Under the pieces are notes generated by a model that was given only the letters and a program-made list of their open reading frames with translations, had not been told where the DNA came from and ran no database searches. A stretch of DNA of 64,000 bases from Lumbricus terrestris (lineage: Eukaryota > Annelida > Clitellata > Crassiclitellata > Lumbricidae), in contig OX457047.1 of assembly GCA_949752735.1 (NCBI GenBank), positions 36,095,824 through 36,159,823 of the forward strand, written 5' to 3'. A program made the translations under genes and the position numbers. This document shows, one piece after another, positions 1 to 10,764 of the stretch (position 1 is its first letter; each line of letters begins with the position of its first letter).

Positions 1-1120
1 TTCCCTGGCATCACGTAGTAAGTAAGTAGGTATACTGACAAACGCACATTCTTCCGACAAGCGCACTTGCGTAAAGTGTTACAATACCCGGAATCAACCG
101 TACTGTTGTGCATTTCCATATCAAAACAATATTGATAGACATTTCGAAACATTACAAGTACAAATAAACAGGCAAAAGGGACCAAAAATCAACATGATAA
201 TGCGAAGCCATTCAACGACACCTTGACCTTTTCCTCTTACTCATTTAGTCATTTATTCTGCTGTCATGTCTATGTTTTATCTATCATATTTTATTTTACC
301 TCACTTTTATGCAATGGGAGAAATTTACTCTTTGCCGTTACTTAGCCACACTCACCCTCCCAGCGATTTTATTCATCTTACAAGTATAACCGTACTTTAT
401 ACAGAGGGGGAGTATTAATTAATTTTACCTCCGCATGACCTTTTCTTTATTTTCTCGTATACTCTATGCAGTGGAGTGAAACTTGGTCCTAACAACCCTA
501 ACTCAACTAACCCCGTCTTACCCCATATTTTATACACGAGGTGGATGAACTTAGGTGCATCAGCCCAACACCGAATCTATCTCAGCTGACACTACCGTTT
601 ATTTCAGGCATCTGTCTTCAGCGGCGAGTGTCAGATTCAGCATCGCCTTAGATTTCTCTTGTCAGCTGCAGGACCCGGCATAGGCGGAGAAAGACAATGC
701 AACAACAACGACAGTCCAAGACAATGGCTTGACTTCTCACAGCACACCCACTCCTTTCTCACCTATACTCGGGTGACATCCACTCCCACACACTCGAGTC
801 TCAGACGTTCTAGGCAAATTCAAAGGGTATACCGTCCGATCTGCAGCTTTTTTCAAACTGGAGACAAACGCGCTTGCATAGACAAAAAGTGCAGACATCA
901 GGGCTTTTTTAACGTGCAGTTGTACACAAAATGTGTAGTTCTAAATGGATTTGTGCAGTTGTAGAAGCACTTCTGTGCAGTTAAAACTAGCAAAAAGGTC
1001 ATTGTCCTACGACTTGAAATCTTGAAGTAATTTACCATGAATGATGGGAAAGGATAGAAGGGGTTGTACACTGTGTGCAGTTCTAAAAAATCCTTAAAAA
1101 CAACCCTGGCAGACACCTAC
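1..1120. other. No gene recognised
   Basis: AT-rich unique-looking sequence without a convincing exon. The only internal pattern is a short word, TGTGCAGTT, recurring about four times between 910 and 1085. The open frames seen on both strands here are short and have no recognisable composition. Confidence 0.5.
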
Positions 1121-1536
1121 GAATTAACATACATAGATACACAAATACATAGATACATAGATACCTAGATACATAGATACCTATAGATACATACATACAT
1201 ACATACATACATACATACATACATACATACATACATACATACATACATACATACATACATACATACATACATACATACATACATACATACATACATACAT
1301 ACATACATACATACATACATACATACATACATACATACATACATACATACATACATACATACATACATACATACATACATACATACATACATACATACAT
1401 ACATACATACATACATACATACATACATACATACATACATACATACATACATACATACATACATACATACATACATACATACATACATACATACATACAT
1501 ACATACATACATACATACATACATACATACATACAA
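1121..1536. repeat. TACA tetranucleotide microsatellite
   Basis: A degenerate lead-in (ATACATAG variants, 1121-1185) passes into an essentially perfect TACA run of about 350 bases, near 87 units. Because 4 is prime to 3 it stays open in several frames and yields artificial Met-Tyr-Val-Cys proteins. The lack of interruptions implies recent expansion and probable length polymorphism. Confidence 0.98.
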
Positions 1537-1759
1537 ATATATAATTACCACCTCTTCCAATTGACTTTGTGCGTGTGCGACATTACCATACTATTTCCAG
1601 ATGACCGTCCGTTTGTCTGTCTGTTTGTGTGCCTACGTGAGTCTCGATGGACGATCTAAATATAATAATTTATACCTCCCTCTGCAGTCTACAGCTGCTG
1701 CATCGTATATTTAAAGCAGATGAATTAATGACACCAGTGTGCTCGACCGGTTTTCACTG

Positions 1760-2345
1760 ATTTGCAGGTCGCCTCTGAGACCCCGTTACATCGGCACACC
1801 CACCCCCACCTCCACCCCCACCACCACCCACTACCCCATCGGCCCCTTTGTCTGTCTTTCCGCCCTTCTGTCAGTGCGTGTGTCTATGCGTGTAGGTGTC
1901 TTCCTGTAGATTCATATGCTCGTGTTCTCGTCCATCTCTGTGCTGTCTACATGTATGTCCGGTGACACCTGTCTATCTGTGTATCTCTGCCCATCTGTAT
2001 CTGTCTGTCTGTATGTCTGTCTGTCTACCTTTGTCTCTCAGTCTCTGGCTTTGTCTTTGTCGCTGTCCCTGTCTCTGTGTCTCTGTTTGTATGTCTGTCC
2101 GTCTGTCTGTCTCTCTCTCTTTCTCTCTGTGTCTCTATCTGTCTCTCTCTTTCTCTCTATGTTAGTCTATCTATCTGTGTGCCACTCCATCTGTCCGTTC
2201 ACCTTGCTATCTGTCTGTCTGTCTATATGTCTGTTTGTCTGTCTGTTTGTCTGTCTGTCTACCAGTCTGTCTGTCTGCCTATCTGTCTGTCTGTCTGTCT
2301 GTTCCTCTCTGTGTCCGTCCGTCCGTCCGTCTGCTCCTTGGTATC
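1760..2345. repeat. Degenerate CTGT/CTCT pyrimidine-rich microsatellite
   Basis: The plus strand is made of imperfect CTGT, CTCT and CTAT tetramers, densest from 1976 to 2330. It produces long Ser/Leu/Cys/Val open frames in two plus-strand frames, which are repeat artefacts and not proteins. Confidence 0.93.
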
Positions 2346-2418
2346 AGCATCAGCATCGATTGTTTCGGGCACTTGGTCCGCTAATCCCACCTGTCGCCTC
2401 AGCTGGTCATTCGACCGA

Positions 2419-2790
2419 CCACGACGACGACGACGACGACAACTACACGTACTCCCACGCACACACATCCCTCCCTCCATCCACCTCCCCCTCAATCCCT
2501 CCATCCTCCCTCTCTCCTCCCATGTATCTAATCCACTCCACCAACCCATCCTTCCTCCCTTCCTATCGCCTACACCGGATCCGCGGCCCTCCCTCCGCGC
2601 CGTCGCCCACGCACGCAAGCAGCTGCTGCTAACGACAGCAGCCGCGGCGGCGGGAGGCTTTTGTAAGGGAGCGCTGCCGACACCTCTGTTGATCCGTCCC
2701 CTCCCGCTGCCGCACAACAGTAGGGTCATCGTGTACGGATCAGGAAATGAGGTTGCTGTTGTAATGTAATGTAATGTAATGTAATTTCAA
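2419..2790. repeat. Short GAC trinucleotide run, CTCC-rich tract and TAATG pentamer run
   Basis: A small CGA/GAC run lies at 2419-2442, followed by CTCC-rich sequence at 2465-2560. From about 2758 to 2785 a TAATG pentamer is repeated about five times. No exon is seen between them. Confidence 0.85.
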
Positions 2791-2874
2791 GCCAGTTTTA
2801 GCACTACGTCAAAGCGGTTTGCAGGAGCCAGATTGCTATGTCAGTTTTGTTGTCGTTTTGGAGACGTCGAGGGT

Positions 2875-3190
2875 CAAACCATATGAGGTCGTAAGGTCAA
2901 AATATGAGGTCGTAAGGTCAGACCATGAGGTCGTAGGGTCAAGCCATGAGGTTGGTGGTTAGATCATGCGGTCATAGAATGAAAACGTGACATTGGGAGT
3001 CAAAACATGAGGTCGAGTTGTGAAACCATGAGGTTGTAGGGTCATGCCTTACAGTCATAAGGTCAGACCATGAAGCCATATGGTTAGACCATGAAGCCAT
3101 ATGGTCAGACCATGAAACCATGTGGTCAGACCATGAAGCCATATGGTCAGACCATGAAGCCATAGAATTATGCCATGAAGCCAAAGGGTC
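2875..3190. repeat. Minisatellite of about 21 bp (GGTCAGACCATGAAGCCATAT type)
   Basis: Imperfect tandem units built around GGTCAGACCATGA recur about every 20-22 bp. The 5' half reads GGTCGTAAGGTCAAACCATGA and the 3' half GGTCAGACCATGAAGCCAT. The 3' units are the most regular. As the period is near 21 it stays open, giving Ser-Asp-His-Met-Ala-Ser-Trp repeats on the minus strand. Confidence 0.9.
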
Positions 3191-3259
3191 AGACTCTTCA
3201 GTTCGCACGGTGCGAATGCTTGCGAGTCTTTGGTATGGGAAGTATATATGGTGTAGGGA

Positions 3260-3605
3260 TGAAATTGTGATAGTATTGTTGGTGGTAGCGGTGGTGGTGA
3301 TAGTGACCGTGACGTTTGTGGTGTCAGTGGTGGTGGTGGTGCGGTGGTGGTGGTGGTGGTGGTGGTGGCGATGGGTGTGGTGATGTGATGGTGGTGATGT
3401 GATGGTGATGGTAGTGGTGGTGGTGGTGGTGGTGGTGGTGGTGGTGGTGGTGGTGGTGGTGGTGGTGGAGGTGGGAGCGTGGTGGTGGTGGTGGCAGTGG
3501 AGGTGGTGGTGGTGGTAGTGGAGGTGGTGGTGGTGGTGTTGGTAGTGGGGGTGGGAGTGTGGTGATGGTGGTGGTGGTAGAGATGGTGGTGGTTGCGCTG
3601 CCGCT
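3260..3605. repeat. GGT trinucleotide repeat
   Basis: Long GGT/GTG runs interrupted by GGA, GAT and GCG units. They yield poly-His and poly-Pro frames on the minus strand, which I reject as genes. Confidence 0.95.
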
Positions 3606-3769
3606 GTTGCTCCTACTTCTAGCCACCCCGCTGCTTGTGATCTAGAAAGGTCACGTGCACACGCATCTATCTTGGATTCGTGGCTCGTAAATTTAGACGA
3701 GCTCGCAATTATTCGCGAAGAGATCTCTAGAGAATTGAACGGCAACGCCAGTTCATTCGGAATCGCTTT

Positions 3770-4290
3770 CTTCTCTCTTCTGCCTCTTCTCATCGCATTC
3801 TTCATCTACTTCTTTATGTCTTATCCTATTTTCCTACAAATGCTCCTCTTCCCCTCCTCCTCCTTCTCCTCCTCCTCCTCCTCCTTCACTCTTAGATCTA
3901 TTCCTCCCCATTGTCTATATCCCGTGTTCTACTTTACCCCTTCCGCGCGTTCTCTTCCTCCTGCTATTCTTATTCTTTCTCCACCTCCTACTTCTCCTCT
4001 TTTTTTCTTCCTCCGCCTCCACTTCCATTTGATTTGCGTTTCCTCTTCCTCTTTTCTCCATCTTCCTCTTTTTCTTTCTCGTCATCGTCATCGTCCTCTC
4101 CATCTTACTCGTATTCTGAATCTCGTCATCTTACCCTTCCTTCTTATCATTCTCATGTGCATCCTCTTTTTATGCCTCTTTCTCCTCCTTATCCTCATCT
4201 TCCTTCTCCTCTTCTCTCTTCTCTTGTTTCTTCCCCCTCCGCTACTTCCGTGTCTTCATTGTCTTCTGCTCCTAAAGAAGGTCTTAGCAT
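3770..4290. repeat. Polypyrimidine tract (TCC/CTT-rich)
   Basis: More than 500 bases strongly biased to C and T on the plus strand, with repeated TCCTCC and CTTCTC words. Such mirror-like polypurine/polypyrimidine DNA can form triplex structures. The open frames across it are compositional artefacts. Confidence 0.85.
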
Positions 4291-4589
4291 AAGACCGTCA
4301 TGTGAGCTTATGACACTTGAACTTTAGATACGACATCTTTGCTCTCAGCCTTTGCGTGTATGTGGCAAGTGCAGACTAAGAGGCTTGTGCGTCCGACTTT
4401 TGACACCATGCAGACGAATATAGACCATGACTTCCGTTTATCAGGTTAAACCAAAATAAAAAATTTGAGCAGCTAGATTTTTCATGCTTTTATAGCATCC
4501 GCTTTATCAGCGCTATTCGAATCCTCTTTTGAGGATTCTTTAAAAGCCGTTCGTGTATAGCCTACATATGAGCATGGTTTCTGCCTGCT

Positions 4590-5060
4590 CCCGCATGCAG
4601 TAAGCGTGTGTTTGCACAAAGCAATTGGTCGCCAGAGGACCTGCAGCGTAAGTTCGCGTCACCTGCGTGTTGGTATCACGATATAAACTCGTTGGCGAAA
4701 TAGCTGTGACGTTCCGATGACGTCGATCGGAGAGCGGACCAATCAGAGACGGACGCGTCGTAAATAATGGCCGCCGAGAGCAGAGCTCCACTTTCATTGT
4801 ATCCATTCGTGGCGTCGATTGCAAACGGTGTGCCCGCTTTCTCATCGAACTCTATTTACCTGTCGTTCGATTGAATATTGATGAAGCGGTTAAAATTAGA
4901 TGAGTACTATTATACAGTGACGCATTTCGTCTCATAGGTGTGTGGTGCGCACGGGGCCCGTCCATGGGCGCGTGTGCTCGGGACCCCGTCGAAGGTTGTA
5001 GGCCCTGTGGGGGCCCGATGGGTCCCTCCTCGACGGGAGACACGTCCGAACGACGTCAGG
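4590..5060. promoter_or_regulatory. GC/CpG-rich segment, possible promoter
   Basis: This stretch is much richer in G+C and CpG than its flanks. It contains a CCAAT-type box (ATTGG on the minus strand near 4740), a TGACGTCG CRE-like word near 4716, a GACGTCAG word near 5053, and several short GC palindromes. That composition suggests a promoter or 5' exon region, probably with a minus-strand gene leaving the window to the left. No exon can be proven, and open frames on both strands match no family I know. Confidence 0.3.
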
Positions 5061-5344
5061 GCATCGATCAGTGTGGATAGAAAAGGCAGGGGTTGTATTG
5101 GTATTGGACAACGACTACAACGACTACAACAGACGATGATGTCTGTAGATGGGAATTGGCGTCGTTTAGACTAGGCTATTATAGGCCTACGGGACAATGC
5201 ACTGTGTTTGTGATGCCTAGTTCGAAGCAGCGTGCTATGCAGCGTCTGTACTAACTATGAGACGCGAGATCAGTCCTTGATCTTTAGTTCTTTACCCGTG
5301 CAAAAGGATGTTTAAAACTCTGTTCCAGTGTTCTCTTTTATCCG

Positions 5345-5808
5345 GTGTCACGGGTTATTCTGCCTCCTCCATTATAGCTATCCGGTGGTGGTGGTGGTGG
5401 GGTGGGGGTTTGGAGTATACCGGGTGTAGAGCATCCGGGGTATAAACCATTCTATCCCAATTATCGAAAAATGCTTGTAATCGATGAATTTATGCTGTAA
5501 TGAAAGGTTGAAATGACTCTTTCTTGTTTCTGTAGTGTCCCAAGCAATGTTCAAAACAAGGCAACTCGAATTTATTTAGTTACTCTAGAAGCTCTTAAAT
5601 ATTCTAAATGTTCTAAGTGTTTTAAAAGAAAATAAACAAAGTTAGCTGGCAGGAACAGTTAGTTAGTTGCAATGTTCAAAACAAAGAAAATGGATGTTAA
5701 TTTGCAAAAATTAACGCACGCGTAAGGGACGTTTTCAGCTTCTCTTCATCTGAGGGGATGCGATTATTGGGGGTGGGGTACTCTATTTTCGTGACACCGG
5801 CCATCAAT
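5345..5808. mobile_element. Non-autonomous DNA element, family X (copy 1, diverged)
   Basis: The left end reads CCGGTGTCACGGG and the right end GTACTCTATTTTCGTGACACCGG, so the termini are inverted. The interior (ATTTATGCTGTAAT, a shrinking TTCTAAGTG run, ATGTTAATTTGCAAAA) is shared with copies at about 20.97 and 37.42 kb. There is no coding capacity. Superfamily is unassigned. Confidence 0.7.
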
Positions 5809-7130
5809 TAGGCCTACATTGTCACGTTCAAATGATTGTTTTGTTTCTATTTGATTTGATTCGACATGCAATTGGGTGCGGTGTGTCAGTGTCACGGTGC
5901 AATAATTTTCGTTCTGAAAATAATTTCTATTTCTATTCATATTTCAGTTCTTTGAGGCCTATTTCAGTTCTAATTCTATTCTCGTTCTCAAAATAATTCC
6001 CAATTTTCGTTCTTATTCTCGTTAACGAAAATAAATAATTTTACTTATAATTTCTATTTCCGTTAACGAAAATATCACTGGTGTCACCCGGATTTGTCTC
6101 ATGTTTTAAACAGTCGAAGATTATGTCAGTTTGTGCAGCAACGTGTATACATGTAATAGCCTACATATGGCATATGTAGGGCATATACCGGTAATTATAC
6201 GTATGACCTACATAATCTATGAACATGCAAAAATCTACGTAAATAAGCACCAAAAACAAACATAGCCTATTAATATGCATACATTATTACTATTACCGTA
6301 TGGCTGCGGAAATTAACTATTAATTAATCGTTAGGCCTAAAATTATTAACTCTATAATATATACCAATCAAGTTTATTTTCAGAGACTGATTGAAGACAT
6401 CACAAACTGCGCTGTGTAGCCTATAATTATTTATTTAGTCGATGGTGTTTAGAGCTATTATTATAGGTTTGAACTATAAAGGTCTATAGTGCTTAGAACT
6501 ATGTCGATAGTGCTTAGTTATAGGTGGCCTAAACTTTGTCTAGGCCCTCTAGGGCCTACATGATTTAGATTTTAGAGCTAAAGCTCGATACCGGTAGCGC
6601 ATAGAGCTATAAGTCGAGACGGTATAAAATTATTGTCTTTAAAAGTCTGTTGTCTACGAATATATTGTTAATACCTGTTCTCATGCTTGCACATGTCCGT
6701 TGCCATTTCCTAATTGTATTAGACAGTCGTTGACGGTAATTTACCGTCTGCTTAAGACCGATTCACGTACAGAACTACGCCCTACGCTGAAAATGAAGAT
6801 AGACGTCGTCTCTTTATAGACTAGAGGCCTAGAATTTCCGAAAGGCCTACATGCATTATTTTGTATGCATAGCACGATTGTAAGCACTCATTGGGAAAAT
6901 GTAGCGTATACATACCCGCGTGTCTGGCCATGTGCCTGTTCATATCTCTCGGTTTGTCTGCCACTCTGCCTATGTCTCTCTGCGTGTCCTTCTTCATATC
7001 TCTGCGTGTCCTTAAGCATGCATGCGTTCAGCCTGTGAATCGGAAGGAATACTTCCTATACAGCGGGTTAAAATGAGCATAAACATGTCATGCGGAATTA
7101 TATGTAGGCCTATGTATGTATGCACGTATG
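5809..7130. other. Intergenic, AT-rich, with a degenerate repeat at 5900-6075
   Basis: No gene seen. From about 5900 to 6075 the sequence is an imperfect repeat of TTCTATTTC and CGTTAACGAAAAT words, the latter forming small palindromes. AGGCCTA words are frequent (for example near 5812, 6333, 6825, 6845 and 7107). Confidence 0.5.
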
Positions 7131-7135
7131 CACGG

Positions 7136-7340
7136 GCACTTGCTATAGCGCCCCTTCAAGATTTTTACTCAGAGGCGCTTCCGACTACAGCGCGGACACT
7201 GAATTGGCGTTACACGCCGAAGCGCTTGAACAATTGCGAGTGAAGGACTTGTCTCGGCGGTTTGAGGCGGATTCGAAGCTGCAACCTTCCGGCTCCAAGG
7301 TACCGAGCATAACCCCCTACACCACCACGCCGCACTGGTC
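7136..7340 (-). mobile_element. tRNA-derived SINE, family A (minus orientation)
   Basis: Read on the minus strand it starts with a tRNA-like head (GGTGGTGTAG A-box region, then GGTTGCAGCTTCGAA, a B-box-like word) and continues with GGCAAGTCCTTCACT-type and GTGTCCGCGCTGTAGTC-type body words. Its tail (GAAGGGGCGCTATAG) resembles L2-like LINE 3' ends. At least three other near-full copies and two fragments occur in the window. Confidence 0.85.
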
Positions 7341-7789
7341 AAAAATAGGCGTTGTCTTGTGGACGAGTTGGGGGGACGCGTCCCGTGGGTCCCATAGGGT
7401 GGTTGCGCCTATGCATGCAGAGTTCATTGCAGACACTGTCTTGTTAAATCATAATCAAAGATGACTGCGTTATTTTACAGAGGTCAAGTTCCAACAAAAT
7501 CGATCATATGTTTATTTGAGGATGGTTGTGTACAATAATAACTAATTATAGCTGGCTATATTTTTATGTTCCTCGAACAATGACTTAACAAACGTAAAGG
7601 CCCCGCTGTACACAACCACGTTGTAGGCCTACACAGGTTGTGTACAATATTTGCATAGTACAAGAGAATTTCAAGCTTTCTTGTCGGATGATGGAAAGCA
7701 TAAACTTACTGAATACTTTTCAATCGATACTGGGTACGGATCGCTCCTGAGTAGATTTCTTGAAAGGGCGCTACACGAGTCCCTGGAGT

Positions 7790-8085
7790 TAATGAATGAC
7801 AGAATGAATGAATAATTGAACAAATGAATGAATGAATGAATGACTGAATGAATGAATGAATGAATTAATTAATGAATGACTGAATGAATGAACGAATGAA
7901 TGAGTGAGTGAGTGAATGAATGAATGAATGAACAAATGAACGAACGAATTAATGAATGACTGACTGACTGACTGACTGACTGAATGAATGAATGCCAGAC
8001 TGACTGACTGACTGACTGACTGACTGACTGAATGAATGAATGAATGAATGAATGAATGAATGAATGAATGAATACGAATGCTTGT
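7790..8085. repeat. TGAA/TGAC tetranucleotide repeat
   Basis: Mixed runs of TGAA and TGAC tetramers. On the minus strand they read as His-Ser-Phe-Ile and Ser-Val-Ser-Gln peptide repeats with no biological content. Confidence 0.95.
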
Positions 8086-8125
8086 TTCCAATGAACAAAG
8101 TATAGAGAACTGGACATTCTTGAGC

Positions 8126-8258
8126 ACGCGCAACCCATAGAATGATACATGCAACCCATAGAATGATACATGCAACCCATAGAATGATACATGCAACCCA
8201 TAGAATGATACATGCAACCCGTAGAATGATACATGCAACCCATAGAATGATACATGCT
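8126..8258. repeat. 21-bp minisatellite, six copies
   Basis: The unit contains CCATAGAATGATACATGCAA and recurs six times with one substitution (CCGTAG). A period of 21 keeps all frames open, giving a Met-Ile-His-Ala-Thr-His-Arg repeat on plus and a Tyr-Gly-Leu-His-Val-Ser-Phe repeat on minus. Confidence 0.95.
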
Positions 8259-8260
8259 TA

Positions 8261-8623
8261 CATAGGCGTACGGGACATTTCGGCAGCGGGGGGCAAAAAA
8301 AGTTTTTGCCCGAAAAATCTGACGACCTTTTTTTTTTTTTTAGTCATCCGCCCAAAATTTTCTTACGATTTTCCCGTCCAAAATATCTGACGACCTTTTT
8401 TTTTTTTTAGTCATCCGCCCAAAATTTTCTTACGATTTTCCCGTCCGAAAAATCTGACGACTTTTCCCCCCTGCGTGCCCGAAAAATTCCTCCCGTACCT
8501 GTTTTGCCCGAAAAAACTTTCCGAATTTTTTTCCCCTACCGTGCCTCTTTTGCCCGAAAAACACATTTGCCCAAAATTTGGGGGGCATTTGCCCCCTCTG
8601 GACCCCCGCCTCGTACGCCTATG
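8261..8623. mobile_element. hAT-like MITE with CATAGGCGTACG termini
   Basis: Terminal inverted repeats CATAGGCGTACGGG and CTCGTACGCCTATG enclose 363 bp. The flanks are CATGCTTA (8253-8260) and CATGCTTG (8624-8631), an 8-bp target duplication with one mismatch, as hAT transposases make. The interior has two direct repeats of the TGACGACC, T-run, AGTCATCCG module that recurs in seven other elements here. No coding capacity. Confidence 0.85.
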
Positions 8624-8648
8624 CATGCTTGCCATGCATGAGTCTACA

Positions 8649-8862
8649 GAGATCCTCGGTGGCCGAGTGGGTTGGTAGCCCGCTCGCCGCGCCGGCGGCC
8701 CGGGTTCGATTCCCGGTCGGTCAGAGATTAATTTCTCGGATCTTTACTGCGGGTGGCTCGGTCGCAAAATAAACGTGGAGTAGCGGTGGTGAAGGATGTC
8801 ACCCTCAGGGTCGAAGCCATAACACAGCCGCTATATAAATTTGCGATTACATTTACATTTAC
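8649..8862 (+). mobile_element. tRNA-derived SINE, family B (Ser/Leu-like head)
   Basis: The head has a clear A box (GGTGGCCGAGTGGG) and B box (GGGTTCGATTCCCGG), as in type II tRNAs, but it continues without a discriminator end into a body with GGGTGGCTCGGTCGC and ends GCCGCTATATAAAT. The second copy lies inverted at 32.34-32.51 kb, confirming a dispersed repeat and not a tRNA gene. Confidence 0.85.
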
Positions 8863-10085
8863 TAATTAGAATAGATCTATAATTATAATACCTGTCAAAA
8901 TAATGTGATGATGATGATAATATTTAATCTTCAGTATATTTTACGAACTGCGATTTAGCCCATGCAGTCCACGGCCTGAAACTTTTGTTGTCGGTAATGA
9001 CAACTTCAGCAGTCTTTTGTATTCATCTCAGAATCGCAATTTGCATCCACTGCAGTTTGCAAGATTTCCAGCGAAATTCGTTCGCATCTCGTATTATTTT
9101 CTGGGCTTCCGTGAACTACGAGTTGTCATGGACATTGGACCCATTTAGCCTACTTTAACCTGCTCGCTTGGCTTTGCTCTGAATTATGCATGACTTAGAC
9201 TATAATTCACTGTCATAAAATTCCATCGTATACGCGTAAATTGGGGCTTTGTAGTGAAAACGCAGAAATAATGCGATCTAAATTGTTTATAAGCTTCAGA
9301 ACGACAGATAAGTAATTACAGTGCGGCCTGCGTTTGCATGCATAAGCCCACTGTTTTCGATTTATTCCACAGTCTCAACGGGACCAGAAACAGATGCATA
9401 GATCTAATGCACTGCCTAATAATCTTCGTATAGTTTATCGTGCACTTCGTGAGAATGGTGGGGTAGGTGATGAGGTGTTTAACGCTGGTCCAACTTCCCT
9501 TGACTCAGTTGTAAAAGCTGACACTACGTGTCGCTAGCATATATAGATTTACGGAATCAACTTTTGTAGACCACGTACCATCGTACCATGTTCGTATAAT
9601 AATTATTATAATAATTATTATTATTATTGTTGGTCAAATTTTACAAACTGAGAATAAATTTGACTCCTATAATTATGATTGCACCCTCGAATATTATTCA
9701 CAAAGAAACCGCCGACGTTACAATGTAGACAAAATAAAAAATATTGATACGAATCCCATGTTATAATATTATTATATGCCTACGTGGTTAGGCCAATTCC
9801 ATGTGTGGACTAGACCTAAGCAATTAACATGTGTATTATTATGGTTATCTAACTTCGAAAGCTGGAGTCAGGATATGGAAAGCTTTTGACTGACTGACTG
9901 ACAATAAAATATGCCCGTAAAATACGCTGCCATCCCTTTGTCTGTATCTGACAATGCACCTCATTTGCGAACCTTTGCTTTCAATATGCAACTGGGTATA
10001 CATGTAGCACACAGGACACCTTGATAATACCATGTCGAATGAAGGCTGGATCACTTGCTAGCGGATGAATCGATTGACATACCGT
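8863..10085. other. Intergenic, nothing recognised
   Basis: AT-rich sequence with a small AATAATTATTATAATAATT palindromic stretch near 9600 and no convincing exon on either strand. Confidence 0.5.
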
Positions 10086-10089
10086 ATGC

Positions 10090-10365
10090 TGTCTGCATGA
10101 CTGGCTGATTGACTGACTGACTGACTTACTTACTTACTTACTGGCTGGCTGGCTGACTGACTGGCTGACCGACTGACCGACTGAATGGCTGACTGACTGA
10201 CTGACTGACCGACTGACCGACTGACCGACTGACTGACCGACCGACTTACTGGCTGACTGACTGACTGACTGACTGACTGACTGGCCGACCGACCGACCGA
10301 CCGACCGACCGACCGACCGACCGACCGACTGACTGACTGGCTGACTGACTGGCTGACTTGTAGTC
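10090..10365. repeat. GACT/GACC/GGCT tetranucleotide repeat
   Basis: Runs of GACT, GACC and GGCT tetramers. The minus strand reads as Ser-Val-Gly-Gln/Arg repeats, which is artefactual. Confidence 0.95.
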
Positions 10366-10764
10366 ATGGGGCATTGGTTTTCAAAGACAAGAAAACCTCG
10401 ACCGTATACGGTGCTAAGCTGAATTATTTATTCTTAATTTCTTGTCGGTTGTGGTCGAATTTGCCTGATTTCTAATTTCAACTCAAAGGAATTACATATA
10501 ACACATATAACTCAAGTAGAGCTACAGTTCATCGACGATGACGTCAGATGTTGCAATTTTCCATATTTTGCATGTTTTCTTCCTCTATGATGTTTCATCC
10601 GTTATAGTCTTGGTCAGTTAAATTGGTCAGTTCTGATGGTCAGTTCTGATGGTCATCGTTCTTCAAAATCCAGACGGGGGAGTGATCGCTGGACCTCAGC
10701 AGAGGCAGGCCAGCTGGAAAAACCCACAAACACAGCATGAAATAATCAAGTTTCAATAGATAAG
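10366..10764. other. Spacer, nothing recognised
   Basis: Unique-looking sequence between two arrays. A perfect TGACGTCA (CRE consensus) lies at 10539-10546, but no promoter or exon context supports it as functional. Confidence 0.4.

Noticed and set aside
1083..1560. Long minus-strand frames of Met-Tyr-Val-Cys repeats
   Set aside because: Direct translation of the TACA microsatellite; no start context, splice sites or non-repeat sequence.
2972..3805. His/Thr/Pro-rich minus-strand frame of 277 codons
   Set aside because: Spans the GGT repeat and the 21-bp minisatellite; composition follows the repeats.
8126..8258. A CRISPR-like array (regular 21-bp repeats)
   Set aside because: The units are contiguous with no unique spacers, and the context is an animal genome.
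8650..8725. A tRNA-Ser/Leu gene
   Set aside because: A and B boxes are present, but the sequence lacks a closed acceptor stem, continues into a SINE body, and has an inverted second copy at 32.4 kb with the same body.
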